A DNA stretch of 64,000 nucleotides from Dermacentor variabilis (lineage: Eukaryota; Arthropoda; Arachnida; Ixodida; Ixodidae): NCBI RefSeq assembly GCF_050947875.1, contig NC_134568.1, forward strand, positions 263,446,315-263,510,314, read 5' to 3'. Below, in pieces: positions 9,974-19,889 of this stretch (position 1 is the stretch's first letter; every line of letters starts with the position of its first letter). Under the pieces are notes generated by a model. It saw nothing but the letters and a program-made list of their open reading frames with translations, was not told the origin of the DNA and ran no database searches. The position numbers were made by a program, and so were the translations under genes.

Positions 9974-9993
9974 GATTGGCTCGCTTTATATAG
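9974..9993 (+). promoter_or_regulatory. Possible core promoter (ATTGG plus TATA-like)
   Basis: GATTGGC (reverse CCAAT-like, 9973-9979) is followed by TTTATATAG (9985-9993) at the 3' edge of a CpG island. A start site would be expected near 10015-10025, giving a 5' leader of about 280 nt before the ATG at 10303. This is a sequence-pattern call only. TATA-like words are common by chance. Confidence 0.3.
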
Positions 9994-10302
9994 CCTTTGC
10001 CGGTGGCTTTGTTTTTGCGCTGATGAACTCGATAGCAGGAGTGACAAAGAGGGCCCGATAAGAGTGGAGTCACTCGCGTTTCGTACACCTCTGTCCTTGT
10101 TTTTCACGCGACATCTGCGACCGCTTTAGCGTGCGACCCGTACCTCCGCTCAGACCTCGCTGGCCCCCTCGTCGCGAGCCCACCCTACTGCCAGTTGTCA
10201 AGTTCTTTTGATGTGCGAGAGTGTCCACTGTTTGATCGGAGTCTACATCGGACTGTGCTTCTTTTGACCCTATGGAAATTTTCACCTGAACAACTGAAGA
10301 TT

Positions 10303-10317
10303 ATGGCCACCGAAGCG
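10303..10317 (+). CDS. Possible first coding exon (five codons), gene unknown
   Basis: ATGGCCACCGAAGCG is followed at 10318 by GTAGGT, which fits a 5' splice donor. It would encode Met-Ala-Thr-Glu-Ala. There is a G at +4 and no upstream ATG close to it in frame. The exon lies about 310 bp downstream of the TATA-like word, at the end of a CpG-rich region, which is the layout of an animal gene start. No downstream exon could be identified in the window, so the product is unknown. The sequence is too short to exclude chance. Confidence 0.25.
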
Positions 10318-10329
10318 GTAGGTAGCGCA

Positions 10330-11380
10330 TCCCTTACTATTGTTATCCTATAGTCACGCTATATCGACTTGCCAATATAGAGCTATGCGAACAAAGCAAA
10401 AGGAAACGTTTCCGCTGATCCTTTTGTTTTGTTCGTTTACTGATGAACCTAGCTGTGTTCCTTTTAAACATGACTGACCCGAAACAGAATTGACATATGA
10501 TACAGATGAATGAAACATTATCTGATCACATTTATACGTGGCTGGGATAATGATGTGACTCACTTCAATAATTTTGTTATTTTTGCCGCTTCACACAATA
10601 TCGACTGTATAGTTGTCTCGTACTGGTTCTGCACATCGGGGGACGACACCCTTGTTAGGTCCGCGCTTAGCTTCCCTTCCGCTTGCAGCACAGAATTACG
10701 ATCGACTGCACAACTCTTTGAAACAGGCGAGAGCTTTTGATCGACATGCAGCTTTGCTGCTTATCATATTTCCTAGTGTTTGTTTTGTTTTAGCTTGGTG
10801 TTACTCTATTGTACTTTCAACGTTGCTTAACAAGTCGCTTGTAATTTGGTAGAAAAGAAAAGGCGGCACTCAGAATTGGCGCTTGGCAGTTCTTGCGGCA
10901 TGAACGAATAACATGCGGTTATCGCTCAACGTTTTTGTCAGTTGAGCATAGCCTTGCAACCATTTCCAGCTCAAGAAAATTGGTTCGCGTACGCGCACTA
11001 CTGCGTAGCGTGGATCAATTAGATAAGATCAATATTGATAATAAGCGCACAGCTCTTTCCATGCACCCGCGTGCGTTTACTCCATGCGGAAAAATATATT
11101 GCACATTTTCTCACAAGGAGATGCCTTTAACTGTAAAATATTGGAATCGGAATAAATAAGTCCGTTTCTGTGCTCTTCTACATACACAGTGTCATCGAAC
11201 AAGTGGCGCGAGATTTATGCATTTCCAGAGTCTTCGCTCCGGTTATGAGTCGGGAGCGACGGAGGAACTTCTGTCGTTGAAGCTGGAAGCAATGCGTCTG
11301 TACAGACAGAAACTACTTATTTCTGACGAGTGAGAAGCAGTAGCGTATACAGGACTTTATATCTAATCCAAGAAAGAAAA
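10330..11380. other. Unassigned sequence (possible intron)
   Basis: AT-richer sequence with only short, featureless open frames. If 10303-10317 is a first exon, this would be intron 1. No repeat family was recognised. Confidence 0.3.
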
Positions 11381-11399
11381 AAAAAAGGGGGGGGGGGGA
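11381..11399. repeat. Poly(A)/poly(G) homopolymer junction
   Basis: A run of A's passes directly into a run of about 13 G's on the plus strand (11376-11399). The region 11400-11940 after it, including a TTTTA-rich tract at 11625-11650, holds no recognised gene. Confidence 0.8.
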
Positions 11400-11943
11400 G
11401 TGGGTTGTCATTGCGTTGGTGACAAATACTTATTTCTTAGGATGTTCTTAAGTGGATTGCCACGATTTCGAAGGGTGTACCGCCACGAAAACAACCTCCC
11501 CCTCCCTGATTTTTTATCGTCTCTGGTACACACATTCCACCCCTACCAGACAACCGCCACCTTAACTTTACATTTGGCCATCATTGTTTATCACTACCCG
11601 CTTCATGCGCTGCTTCTTTTTATTTTATTTTATTTTTATTTTATTTTTTCTGTGCACAGGTGTAAATGGGGGTGGAAGGTGAGGTGTGTCATAGAATGCA
11701 TGAAGTAGGTGAAAAGTGTCTGATTTTTCAACAACGATGACGACGACGACAACTTATCTTGTGCTGCCAATGAGTGTGTTCGCTTTTGCTAGATAAAAAT
11801 TTACTCTCACGGTATAATGTATACCTTTATATTTGATGTTATCATCAGAACGAAAAGTATTCATATTCTTGCCACTTATAATGATTGCAGAGTGCATGAG
11901 AACAGCGCACCGCAACTTCTTTCTCGTGAGTCTAATATATTAG

Positions 11944-12047
11944 ACTAGCGACTTAGCAATACAGTTCTCAACATGACGATAGTGGAATCCAGTCGTGACT
12001 GGCTTTCATTTTCGTTACGTTGAAGAGTGTACCGCTAAGTCGCTAGT
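11944..12047. repeat. Short inverted-repeat element
   Basis: ACTAGCGACTTAGC at 11944-11957 is perfectly complementary to GCTAAGTCGCTAGT at 12034-12047, enclosing about 76 bp. It could be a tiny MITE or a chance hairpin. No target duplication was seen. The region 12050-12450 shows nothing else. Confidence 0.4.
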
Positions 12048-12449
12048 TCATTACACCATACATTAGACGGTTTGCCTCTGCTTTACTGGCACCGACACTA
12101 ATATGCTTCACAAGCGGATATTGTAGCCAGGAAACAATGTGTATGTAATGACATAGACCACGTTGACAATAACTCTGTCGCACGTATTGTTCAAATTCGG
12201 CGAGCATTTGAAGCCGTCAAGGCGACATTCATTTTCCTCTATTAAAGGGCGAAACCAGATACCTCAGTTAATCATCTAAGACATAAACGGCCGTTCCCGA
12301 TCCGCGGCCTAATCATTTGGTCGGTGCAGAAATTAAAGTCGTGGCGCTGCAGTTCTGCCAGACACTCATGGCCTTAATTGTATTCAGACAATGTGTACAC
12401 TTTGCGAGCGCGTCGTGTAGAATATCTCCTGCTCGCTTCGTTATGGGTA

Positions 12450-13500
12450 TAGTACGCCTCGTGCGCGCTCACCTGCATTGTTCAAACAGCGTCTTCCATC
12501 TCCGTGCGCCGGAAAGAAAAAAAGAAGGCAGAAAAGGGAAAAAAAAGATCGCAGAGAGAAAGTGAGGGAGGCAACCTCGAAGAGCGCGCTGATTATTGTT
12601 TTCATGCGTCCCATGCGCGGACTGCGCTATTGTCTCGCGCTAATCGTCGGCTCTAAAGCGCCGAAGAGCTCCTTTCCCTCGGCCGTCCGCGCGGCGCGAT
12701 TTTCGCCATGGGAAAAAGAGGTGGGCGGTGCGAATAAAGCAGCGATCGTTTTGTTTTAATCTGCGCCCTCATCACGTAATGGCGGCTCGGGGCGTGCACC
12801 CGTGGACCGCGCGCGTAATTCGCGCACGCGCTGGCTCGCTCGTGATTGAGGCGCGCCGCCGCTGCTGGAGCAAGGGCGGCGGTGGCGGCTGGGGCCGACC
12901 GGAAGCCGCGCGAGCAGGCCGCCGCTGCGCCAGACGCGGAGGAGAAACCCTGCGTCGGTCACACCGAGGGCCCTGCCGCGGCAAACGCAAAACAACGCGG
13001 GTTTTCCGGCGGCCGACAGCCTCCTCCGCAGCCAGAAAGAAAAGAGAAAGGCCACTTGAAATATGAATGGCTCAGCCCCGGAGCCTCCCTTGGATGCGGC
13101 CTGCGATGAGGTGGCGGGGGAGGGTGCCGGCCGGAGCGTGGGCGTCTACCCTGTTGGCGCCGGGCAGCGCATCGCTCCGCGCGCTTCCTGCATGCGGTCT
13201 CCGCAGCACCGAGGTGGCAGCTCCGCGATGGCAACCGCACACATGTAGTCTTCCATCGACAAGTGACCCATTTGAGCTGCGGCCCTTTCGTGCATCGCCT
13301 CGTAACGCGGGCAGCATGCCGATGAGCGAGTCGGCGAAGCTGTCAGGTTTACTCTGCCTCGATCTTAACTCTCGGAAGCCATGTCATCGATCAGGTTCCT
13401 GGGCGCGCTCGATCATGGATGCACGCTCTGTGCTACCCTTTAGTTCAAGGCGGCCTGAGCGTGCGAATTCGTCTGTTGAGAAAGGGGCAATGGAAGAGAA
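12450..13500. promoter_or_regulatory. CpG-rich island
   Basis: GC- and CpG-rich DNA carries overlapping open frames on both strands without domains. The frame at 13063-13248 begins MNGSAPEPPLDAACDE and could be a first exon (a GAG|GTGGCG junction occurs near 13109), but codon choice and conservation cannot be judged. It is recorded as a possible promoter region only. Confidence 0.4.
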
Positions 13501-14680
13501 TTGTGCTGCCTATACTCTTATTTCGGACCTTTCTCTCTCTCTCTGTAGTGTTCTTTTTTTTTTAAATTCTTCTGTGCTTTGCTTTCGTAGTGATAAAAAC
13601 ATTCGAACCAAGTGTATACAGCCAGCAACACACGCACGCCGTACGTTTCTTATTCTTGTTATTTTTTTTAATATGTTTTTCTTATCTGTGTAGGCATGCG
13701 GGTCCGCCGTGGACACGGCCGTGGAGGATCGCGAACTGCCTTTTTTTATTATTACTATATCTGGATGATGCAATGCGCGTCTAACTTAATGCTCGTGTTT
13801 TCGTGTTTTCATTTCGTGTGAAGGCTTGCAGGATGCCTGCTGCCCAAATATATATATATATATATATATATATGCCCTTGTTTTCTTATGTTTTGTTCTG
13901 TTTGTTTTCGCTTTAATACGCTTATCAGACATGGTCGTGCGCGCTCTTCCTAAACATTTACCCACTTCCGCTCTTTATCAGCTGCAGCCACTCTGTCGCT
14001 CCGCCACATAAGCTTCACCGTCTGCCACGGCGTTCTCCTGACTTCTGGCAACATGTTGACGCTAGCTTCCGGCTCCGAAACTTCGCCGGTAAAATGTCAC
14101 TTGCGCCTCCTACCCGGAACCAAAAAAGACATTTGATGTATAGGTTTGTTTGCTTTGTTTTTTTTTTCAGCGTTAGCCCTGTCGTAGTGCGCGGTCGAAT
14201 ACAGTGACGGTTCGCAGCTGCAGTTGTATAAGGAACCGCTTTTTGTTGTGTATATCGCGCACGCGCTCATTCTTGCGAACTCTCTCTCTCTCTGTGTCTC
14301 GCGGTTTTGGGAGAAAAACAGTAAACAGGGAGTTGCGATTCGTTTTGTCTGTCACGATCCATCACTCACTCTCTCTTGCGCGGTCTCACAGTCGCTATCT
14401 CACATCGCGTCTACCACTTTCGCTCGTTCCACTCAATCTCCGCGTGTTCCTTCACGCACCTGTAGAGTGACTCTGTGATCGCGTGTTCGGTCCTTGCACT
14501 GGCGTTTGTGGACTCTGCACACGACACACCAAGCCAGACTCTATACTCCGCTCGTTTCTTTCCTTTCTCTGTGACGCACGAACCAAACAAGAACAGAGCG
14601 AACCTGTAACGATAAGAAAAAAAAAAAAACGTTCCTTGTAAGATATTCCAAAACAGCTGTTAACGATAACAGGGGCCATA
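13500..14680. other. Unassigned sequence with pyrimidine tracts and (AT)n
   Basis: It contains CT-rich runs (13528-13545, 14280-14300), poly(T) tracts and an (AT)n run at 13848-13873. Frames such as 14204-14470 are serine/leucine-rich low-complexity translations. Nothing else was recognised. Confidence 0.35.
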
Positions 14681-14684
14681 TAAC

Positions 14685-15666
14685 AGGGGCCCTATTCCAA
14701 TATGTTTTTATTGCAATCTCCTCACGTCAAATTTGCGTAACCGCCGACGCAAGCATCGGGCGGTGACCCGCAGGGTTGTCTGAAGAGACCAATCAAACGC
14801 TCTCCTCATTTATAGGAGGTCACTTTTGTTTTCTTTAAAAACGAATAACATTACCTACACTGAGCTGCTTGTCGTAATATCTAATTTGCTGACAAGAGGC
14901 GAGGAGCACGCTCAAGTGGAGAGGTATTCGATGGGGCCGAACCAGTGCGCTAAAAATCGATAACCGGATGAAGAGGGTGGTGCCGGCGTCTGAGATTGGT
15001 CCGCTTTCCCTTAGCTTGCGGTGGCTGGCCGAAAATCGAGGCGGCATGCAACGGAAGCTTACGAATGACGCTAAAACGGATCCTCAGAAAAGAAGAGTTG
15101 GCAGAGCGAGGTCGTAAACGTGTGAAAAGTGCTCGAAAATGTTACGCGGCCCCGCAAAAAGTTTTATTGTACGAAAATAAACCCACGCTCCTTGGCAGGT
15201 GCGAGTAGCCAGTGCCTGAACGAACGGCGGCAGCCATCTTTTATTCCTTTCGGGACGGGCAGCCTGCGGCTATTCAGAAAAAGAAAAGTTCAGTTTTCTT
15301 CGTCATATTAATGCATCTTTAACGCTTACACGTCACTTTGACGCGGTGAGTTACCGCGGTTTTGCGACGTCGCGTGACAGGCAGGTGAAGTGGGTACAGC
15401 CCGAAAGCTTTTGACCAATAGCCGAGGTCTAATGACGAAAAGGTGTCGAATCAGAAATAACTATTTTTCTTTTGTTCGGTCCAATCATGCATAAGCAGTG
15501 TGTAGACGTCATATCATATGGAGAGCTATCGCGGTTTTTGTGGCGTCGCGTGACAGACAGGCGAATTGGGGGTAAACCAAAAAAAAGTTTTTTTTACCAA
15601 TCGCAGAGGGCTGATGGCAGGATTGGAATAGAAAAGTTCGGAATAGCTTTACGTTATTGCGCCCCT
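14685..15666. mobile_element. Candidate nonautonomous DNA element of about 1 kb
   Basis: The left end reads AGGGGCCCTATTCCAA. The right end reads, as complement, AGGGGC... followed by CTATTCC about 20 nt inside, so the outer 6 bp and an inner 7-bp word are shared in inverted orientation. Near the right end a block with CGCGTGACAGgCAGG is present twice (15371 and 15547, period 176 bp). There is no transposase ORF. No convincing target duplication was found, so the boundaries are tentative. Confidence 0.4.
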
Positions 15667-15669
15667 CAG

Positions 15670-16525
15670 GACTCGCTTAAGCACGTGTCAAATAAATGAG
15701 GTCTTGTTTATACGCTAAGAAGCCACGACGCTGACTTGACCATTGCATACTCGAAATGTGATTAGCGCGTCATATGAGTATACTCGATGTATAGCAGTGG
15801 CTGCGTTGATGCTACGGGCCGTTGTTTGCTTGCCAGATCCTGCCGGTCGCTGCTCCGCCTATAAGCGCCGCTGTACAGAGCAGAAAGCGAGCTTCTACTG
15901 ATTCATTAGATTCAGTCTCGTAAAGACACGAGAAGGCCTCCTTTCGAAGAGCGGCACTTGCGAGAGGTCTTTCGCGCGCACATGAAAAACTCTCCGGTTC
16001 GTCAAATGCAGGGAAGCGGATGATTATTCGACGGATTGGAATATACTAAAAGTACATCGGCGCAGAGCTCGTTTTATTTCCATTTCAGCTCTCAGTGTGC
16101 GCGTGTGTTGTTTGTGTTTTAACGTTCTCTTGTGGCCGATGCGCTTGTACGGTATATTCTGCAAGGCTCAGTTATGTGCGACAGATATTAAAGCTGTTGG
16201 ACTTAAAGGGTGGAGAGAAAATCAGATCTCGCAACAAACGATCTGACTTCATTTCTCTCACTCTCTTAACGTAACATATATGCACAGCCTTTCGGGGTGG
16301 CCGAAACACTTAGTTAAATTGTGGTCGGGGTTAATTTAATTGGATCGCTTATGCGGAACTCGTGGAGACGCCCGGCAGCAGGATTGTGCTGCACTGGGGG
16401 GGTTGGTACATGTCAGAAGGCATCGAACAGTACGAAAGACAGTACGAAGTGTAGACGGCCCGACACACAGCTGTCAAGTACACGTGTATGTAGCAATATG
16501 GGTGCATATCAATGTATTTCAGCTT
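15670..16525. other. Unassigned sequence
   Basis: No gene or repeat family was recognised. Short frames only. Confidence 0.3.
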
Positions 16526-16528
16526 CAA

Positions 16529-16694
16529 AAACAGCGCTAAAGACGTACACCATGCAGGCAACGGAATTGAGGACGGGACACACACGGCGCCGTAGTAGCG
16601 CCGTGTGTGTCCCATCCTCTATTCCGTTGCCTGCATGGTGTACGTGTCCCAGCCTCTATTCCGTTGTCCGGTGTACGTCTTTAGCGCTGTTCTT
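16529..16694. repeat. Nested palindrome (long hairpin)
   Basis: The inner arms are 16544-16590 and 16598-16644, 47 bp each with only a few mismatches, around a 7-nt loop. An outer arm word (ACAGCGCTAAAGACGTACACC, 16531-16551) pairs again with its complement at 16673-16693. Between the two right arms lies a partial duplicate of CCTCTATTCCGTTG. It is probably the core of a foldback element. The RNA would form a very stable hairpin. Confidence 0.75.
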
Positions 16695-16859
16695 TAAACC
16701 ATTACGGAAAACCACCAAATCGCACAATCTGCCATTCTTCTTCGGTGCATTTCAGCTGCAAAGCTGCCCGAAAACGCTGATATGCGCGCTTTTTTTTTCT
16801 TTTCTTTTTATTTTTGTCATGATTATTATTATTATCGACATTTGCTATCTATACACCCT

Positions 16860-17450
16860 TGCACAGTGTTGAAGGCGGTGAAAATCGGCAACAGCACGGT
16901 CTCCTCTGTGAGGCACGGGTGCTCAGGCGCGAATCCCTGCCTGGCCAGGGGCAGTGGCGGTGCGTCTCACGGCGTGGCGGGAGCGCGGCGGCGGCTCAAT
17001 CGCTGCGCGCACTTGCCGCCCTCGTCGAAGCCCGCGGCGGCACGAGCGGAGAAATCGTGGTGCGCGCACCTGCCTTTTCGCCGGAACGGCCACGACAGGG
17101 CATGACTCGGAGGCGAACAATCGCCGGGGGTGTTCCTCGCCGTCCGCAGGTGTTGTGCTCGGCTTTTGGGGCCGCGGGTGGATCTCGCGCCGAAGCCGCG
17201 CTGCCCCGGCGTCGTTATTGATGGCGGCAAAGGACGCCGGTACATCGGCGCTCGCAAGTGGATCGCGCGCTGCGGCGCGCTTCCGCCGTTTGTGCGAAAT
17301 TAGAGCGGCGCGTGACACCGTGAACCCTCGGCTTTGTCGCTCACTGGTCGTATTCGTGTCCGAAAAACGACTTCCACTCGCCCTCGTGTCTCCCTTCGCG
17401 CGCTGCTGGCACCTGTTGGTACCTGTTCGATTAGCGCTTCCTTCCAGCGA
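16860..17450. promoter_or_regulatory. CpG-rich island
   Basis: GC- and CpG-rich, with open frames of up to 200 codons on both strands that overlap and lack any domain. A host promoter or first-exon region is possible, but no exon could be assigned. Confidence 0.35.
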
Positions 17451-17499
17451 AGATTGCGAGAGATGTTCGAGCGAGAAGAAACGAGGGAACGGAAGGACT

Positions 17500-18100
17500 C
17501 GATTTTTTTTTTCTTTGACTGTCATATGACGCCAACACGCAATGAAATCAAAGGATTCATGGGGAAAAATAACCTTTTTTTTTTAAACTACGGCATAAAC
17601 TATGGATGAGGGTCCAATTTGTGACAAACTTTATATTCTTAATAAAGAAAAAGGGCGAAAAGTGGAGGAAAAGACAACTTTACTCCCGGTGGGAGCGGTT
17701 CAATAAAGGAAAAAAAAGAAGGTTAATTTTCCATCTTGCTTTCCGTACGTGGTTTCATGGTCGCTTGGCTTCACACAAAGTATCCAATTTAGAGTTTCTC
17801 AATCCATCGCTTGGTGTTTCTTCGGTGTTCGTGAATGTGTCGCCTTTACGGTTTATATGGAAGCATGAAGTTGGGTTGCGCAGGAGTATTGTACGGTAGC
17901 TGTTCCCATCGTGCCTTAATACACATAACTTCGTGCGGACATAACTTCTGGATATCGCCCTGGCAGGCTTCGGCATGTTTTAGCAAAGCGATGAAAAACT
18001 CTTTCGAGCTGATCAGATCCTCGTTACGTTGTCTCCTCGCATCGATGCTACCTGGTTAGTGTATTTACTAAAAGTCACGTGTGCTGCAGTGGCGCTAGTT
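17500..18100. other. Unassigned sequence
   Basis: AT-richer unique sequence with short frames only. No recognised repeat or gene. Confidence 0.3.
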
Positions 18101-18102
18101 TT

Positions 18103-18204
18103 TGGGGTCGAATTCACAAAGCTTCTTGCTCGTAAGTGCTGTTTTCTGTTGGACAATAATATCTCCAATATCGCTATCGGCTGGCACGAACAATTCTAGC
18201 GTAA
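18103..18204. mobile_element. MITE-like element, partial copy
   Basis: It begins GGGGTCGAATTCACAAAGCTT and continues CTCGTAAGTGCTGTTTTC..TTGG, then GCTATCGGCTGGCACGAAC..TAGCGTAA. This matches the better copy at 39325-39463 over most of its length, but the right terminal repeat is lost in a poly(T) tract. Confidence 0.6.
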
Positions 18205-19725
18205 TTTTTTTTTTTTGTGCACACAGCTAGGCTTTGTTTTCCACAATGATTCACCTTTAACTTAGAAAACTTGCGACTTGCCCTTTGCTCGCGCCAGGCA
18301 TGGAAACCTCTGTGATGAAAGGTAGAACGTTGAGCTACCGCCAGTGCGCCTACGTAGCCACCGCAAGTGAATGCGTTTAAAACGCGATGGTCTTGAATGA
18401 AGGTGAGTAAACATTGCATATGACGGAAGAGTGAGCATAATGTGAACTATGGACACATACCTAGAAACTTACCTATAAAAAAACACTGTTTAAAATTTTT
18501 ACATTTCCTTCCGTAGCCAGGACTTGCTGTCTCGTCACACACTTCCTTCAGTACGATTCAGAGTTTACCGGTACTGGAAATTAGTCTAACTATAGGACTT
18601 ACCGCAAAAACCATCAAGAGAGCACTGTTTTCATGTTATGCTCATGTTGTCTTTTCTTGTTTCCTTATATACTTATCGCGCGAAGAACGCAGAAACGTTT
18701 ACCTTCAAGTACCAGCCTATGGTACACCTTTCCGTGGAATAGAACAGCAGTTGCCATTGGTTGCCATTGCTGAAAACAAGTTTCTCGGCGGCAACCGCGC
18801 GAAGCGCCCGTCCACGGACGCTTCAATGCCCCGTGCGCGTCCATCTCAGCGAAACGACAGGTGAACGGACGCGCTAATTGGTCGGCGCACTGTCGCGTGC
18901 GCGGGCGACCGGCTTCTCCATGCGCGCCTCGGTGTGGAACAGATAAATGCTGCCGATCCGGCACCAGTCTGCCAACCGGAGACTTAATTTGGGACGCGGA
19001 AGAGTGACTGCGCCTGCATGGCGTCTGTCGTTTCCGCCGCGATTGGTCAAGGTCGGTCTTGCGCCCCGAGCACGGAGCCTCCGCGTGACGGCGCTGCCAG
19101 CGCACGTGGGCAGTGACGGCGCCCATGTAACACTTTCCCGAATTGATGTACGCGCTGGCCTGACGACGACGGCCCGGGCAGCCGCAGCTCCAGCGGCGGA
19201 CAGGTGTGGAATTACGAGGTCGCTCGTGTAAGGAGCGCCGCGAATTCATGGCGCCCTGTAATGTGCTTCACCGTCCGTTACTCCGGAGCAGCGCAGTGAG
19301 GCTGACAGATAATTCCGTAAAAACAAGGTCTGTTTCAAAGTGCGCGCAGGGCTTCGCTTTTGCCGATTGGGTATGTTTTTTTTTTCATTAAGTGACCGCA
19401 GTCTATCTAGCAGCGAACACTCACGACGACTGTTTTTTTCGCCACACTGAAACACTTGGCGGGGCTAGTAGGGACGTCCGTTCTGCATATTTTGGATTGC
19501 CGCCAGCTCAAGTAGGGTAATTGGACATGCCCATAGAAAGAAAGAGTAGCAGTTGTAGTCTCTGTTACCGTTCAAACTAAGCGCACGGTTCAACTTCACC
19601 ATATGGCAACGTGCCAACCTACCGCCTAACAGATTCCATTGCGTATATCAGAACAAGGAAATGGGAATGAGCGGGGATGGAGAAGGTGCATGGCAACGTA
19701 TACGCAGTGTAAGTGCACATTGGAA
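18205..19725. other. Unassigned sequence with a CpG-rich core
   Basis: About 18780-19250 is CpG-rich and yields a 194-codon frame on the minus strand (18665-19249) with no domain, which also overlaps a plus-strand frame. Nothing else was recognised. Confidence 0.3.
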
Positions 19726-19728
19726 AGT

Positions 19729-19882
19729 CAGTATACATTCGAAGCCGTTCAAAGTGTTTATGTCGAGAAAAATAGGCTTCCCCAACAGCGGGCAAGCATC
19801 GTTATCCAGGCCCCGAAGCTTTAACTACGAGCACTGTTTTTTTCTCGACATAAACGCATTGAAAGGCTTCGAACGTACTGTC
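19729..19882. repeat. Foldback element (short)
   Basis: Arms 19729-19772 and 19839-19882 are inverted copies (core TTTATGTCGAGAAAAA and its complement, plus TTCGAAGCC and GGCTTCGAA), with a spacer of about 66 bp. It is non-coding and probably a MITE. Confidence 0.6.
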
Positions 19883-19889
19883 TATAGCT

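Noticed and set aside
18665..19249. 194-codon minus-strand frame
   Set aside because: CpG-rich region with plus-strand frames in the same place; composition is basic and cysteine-scattered with no recognised family.
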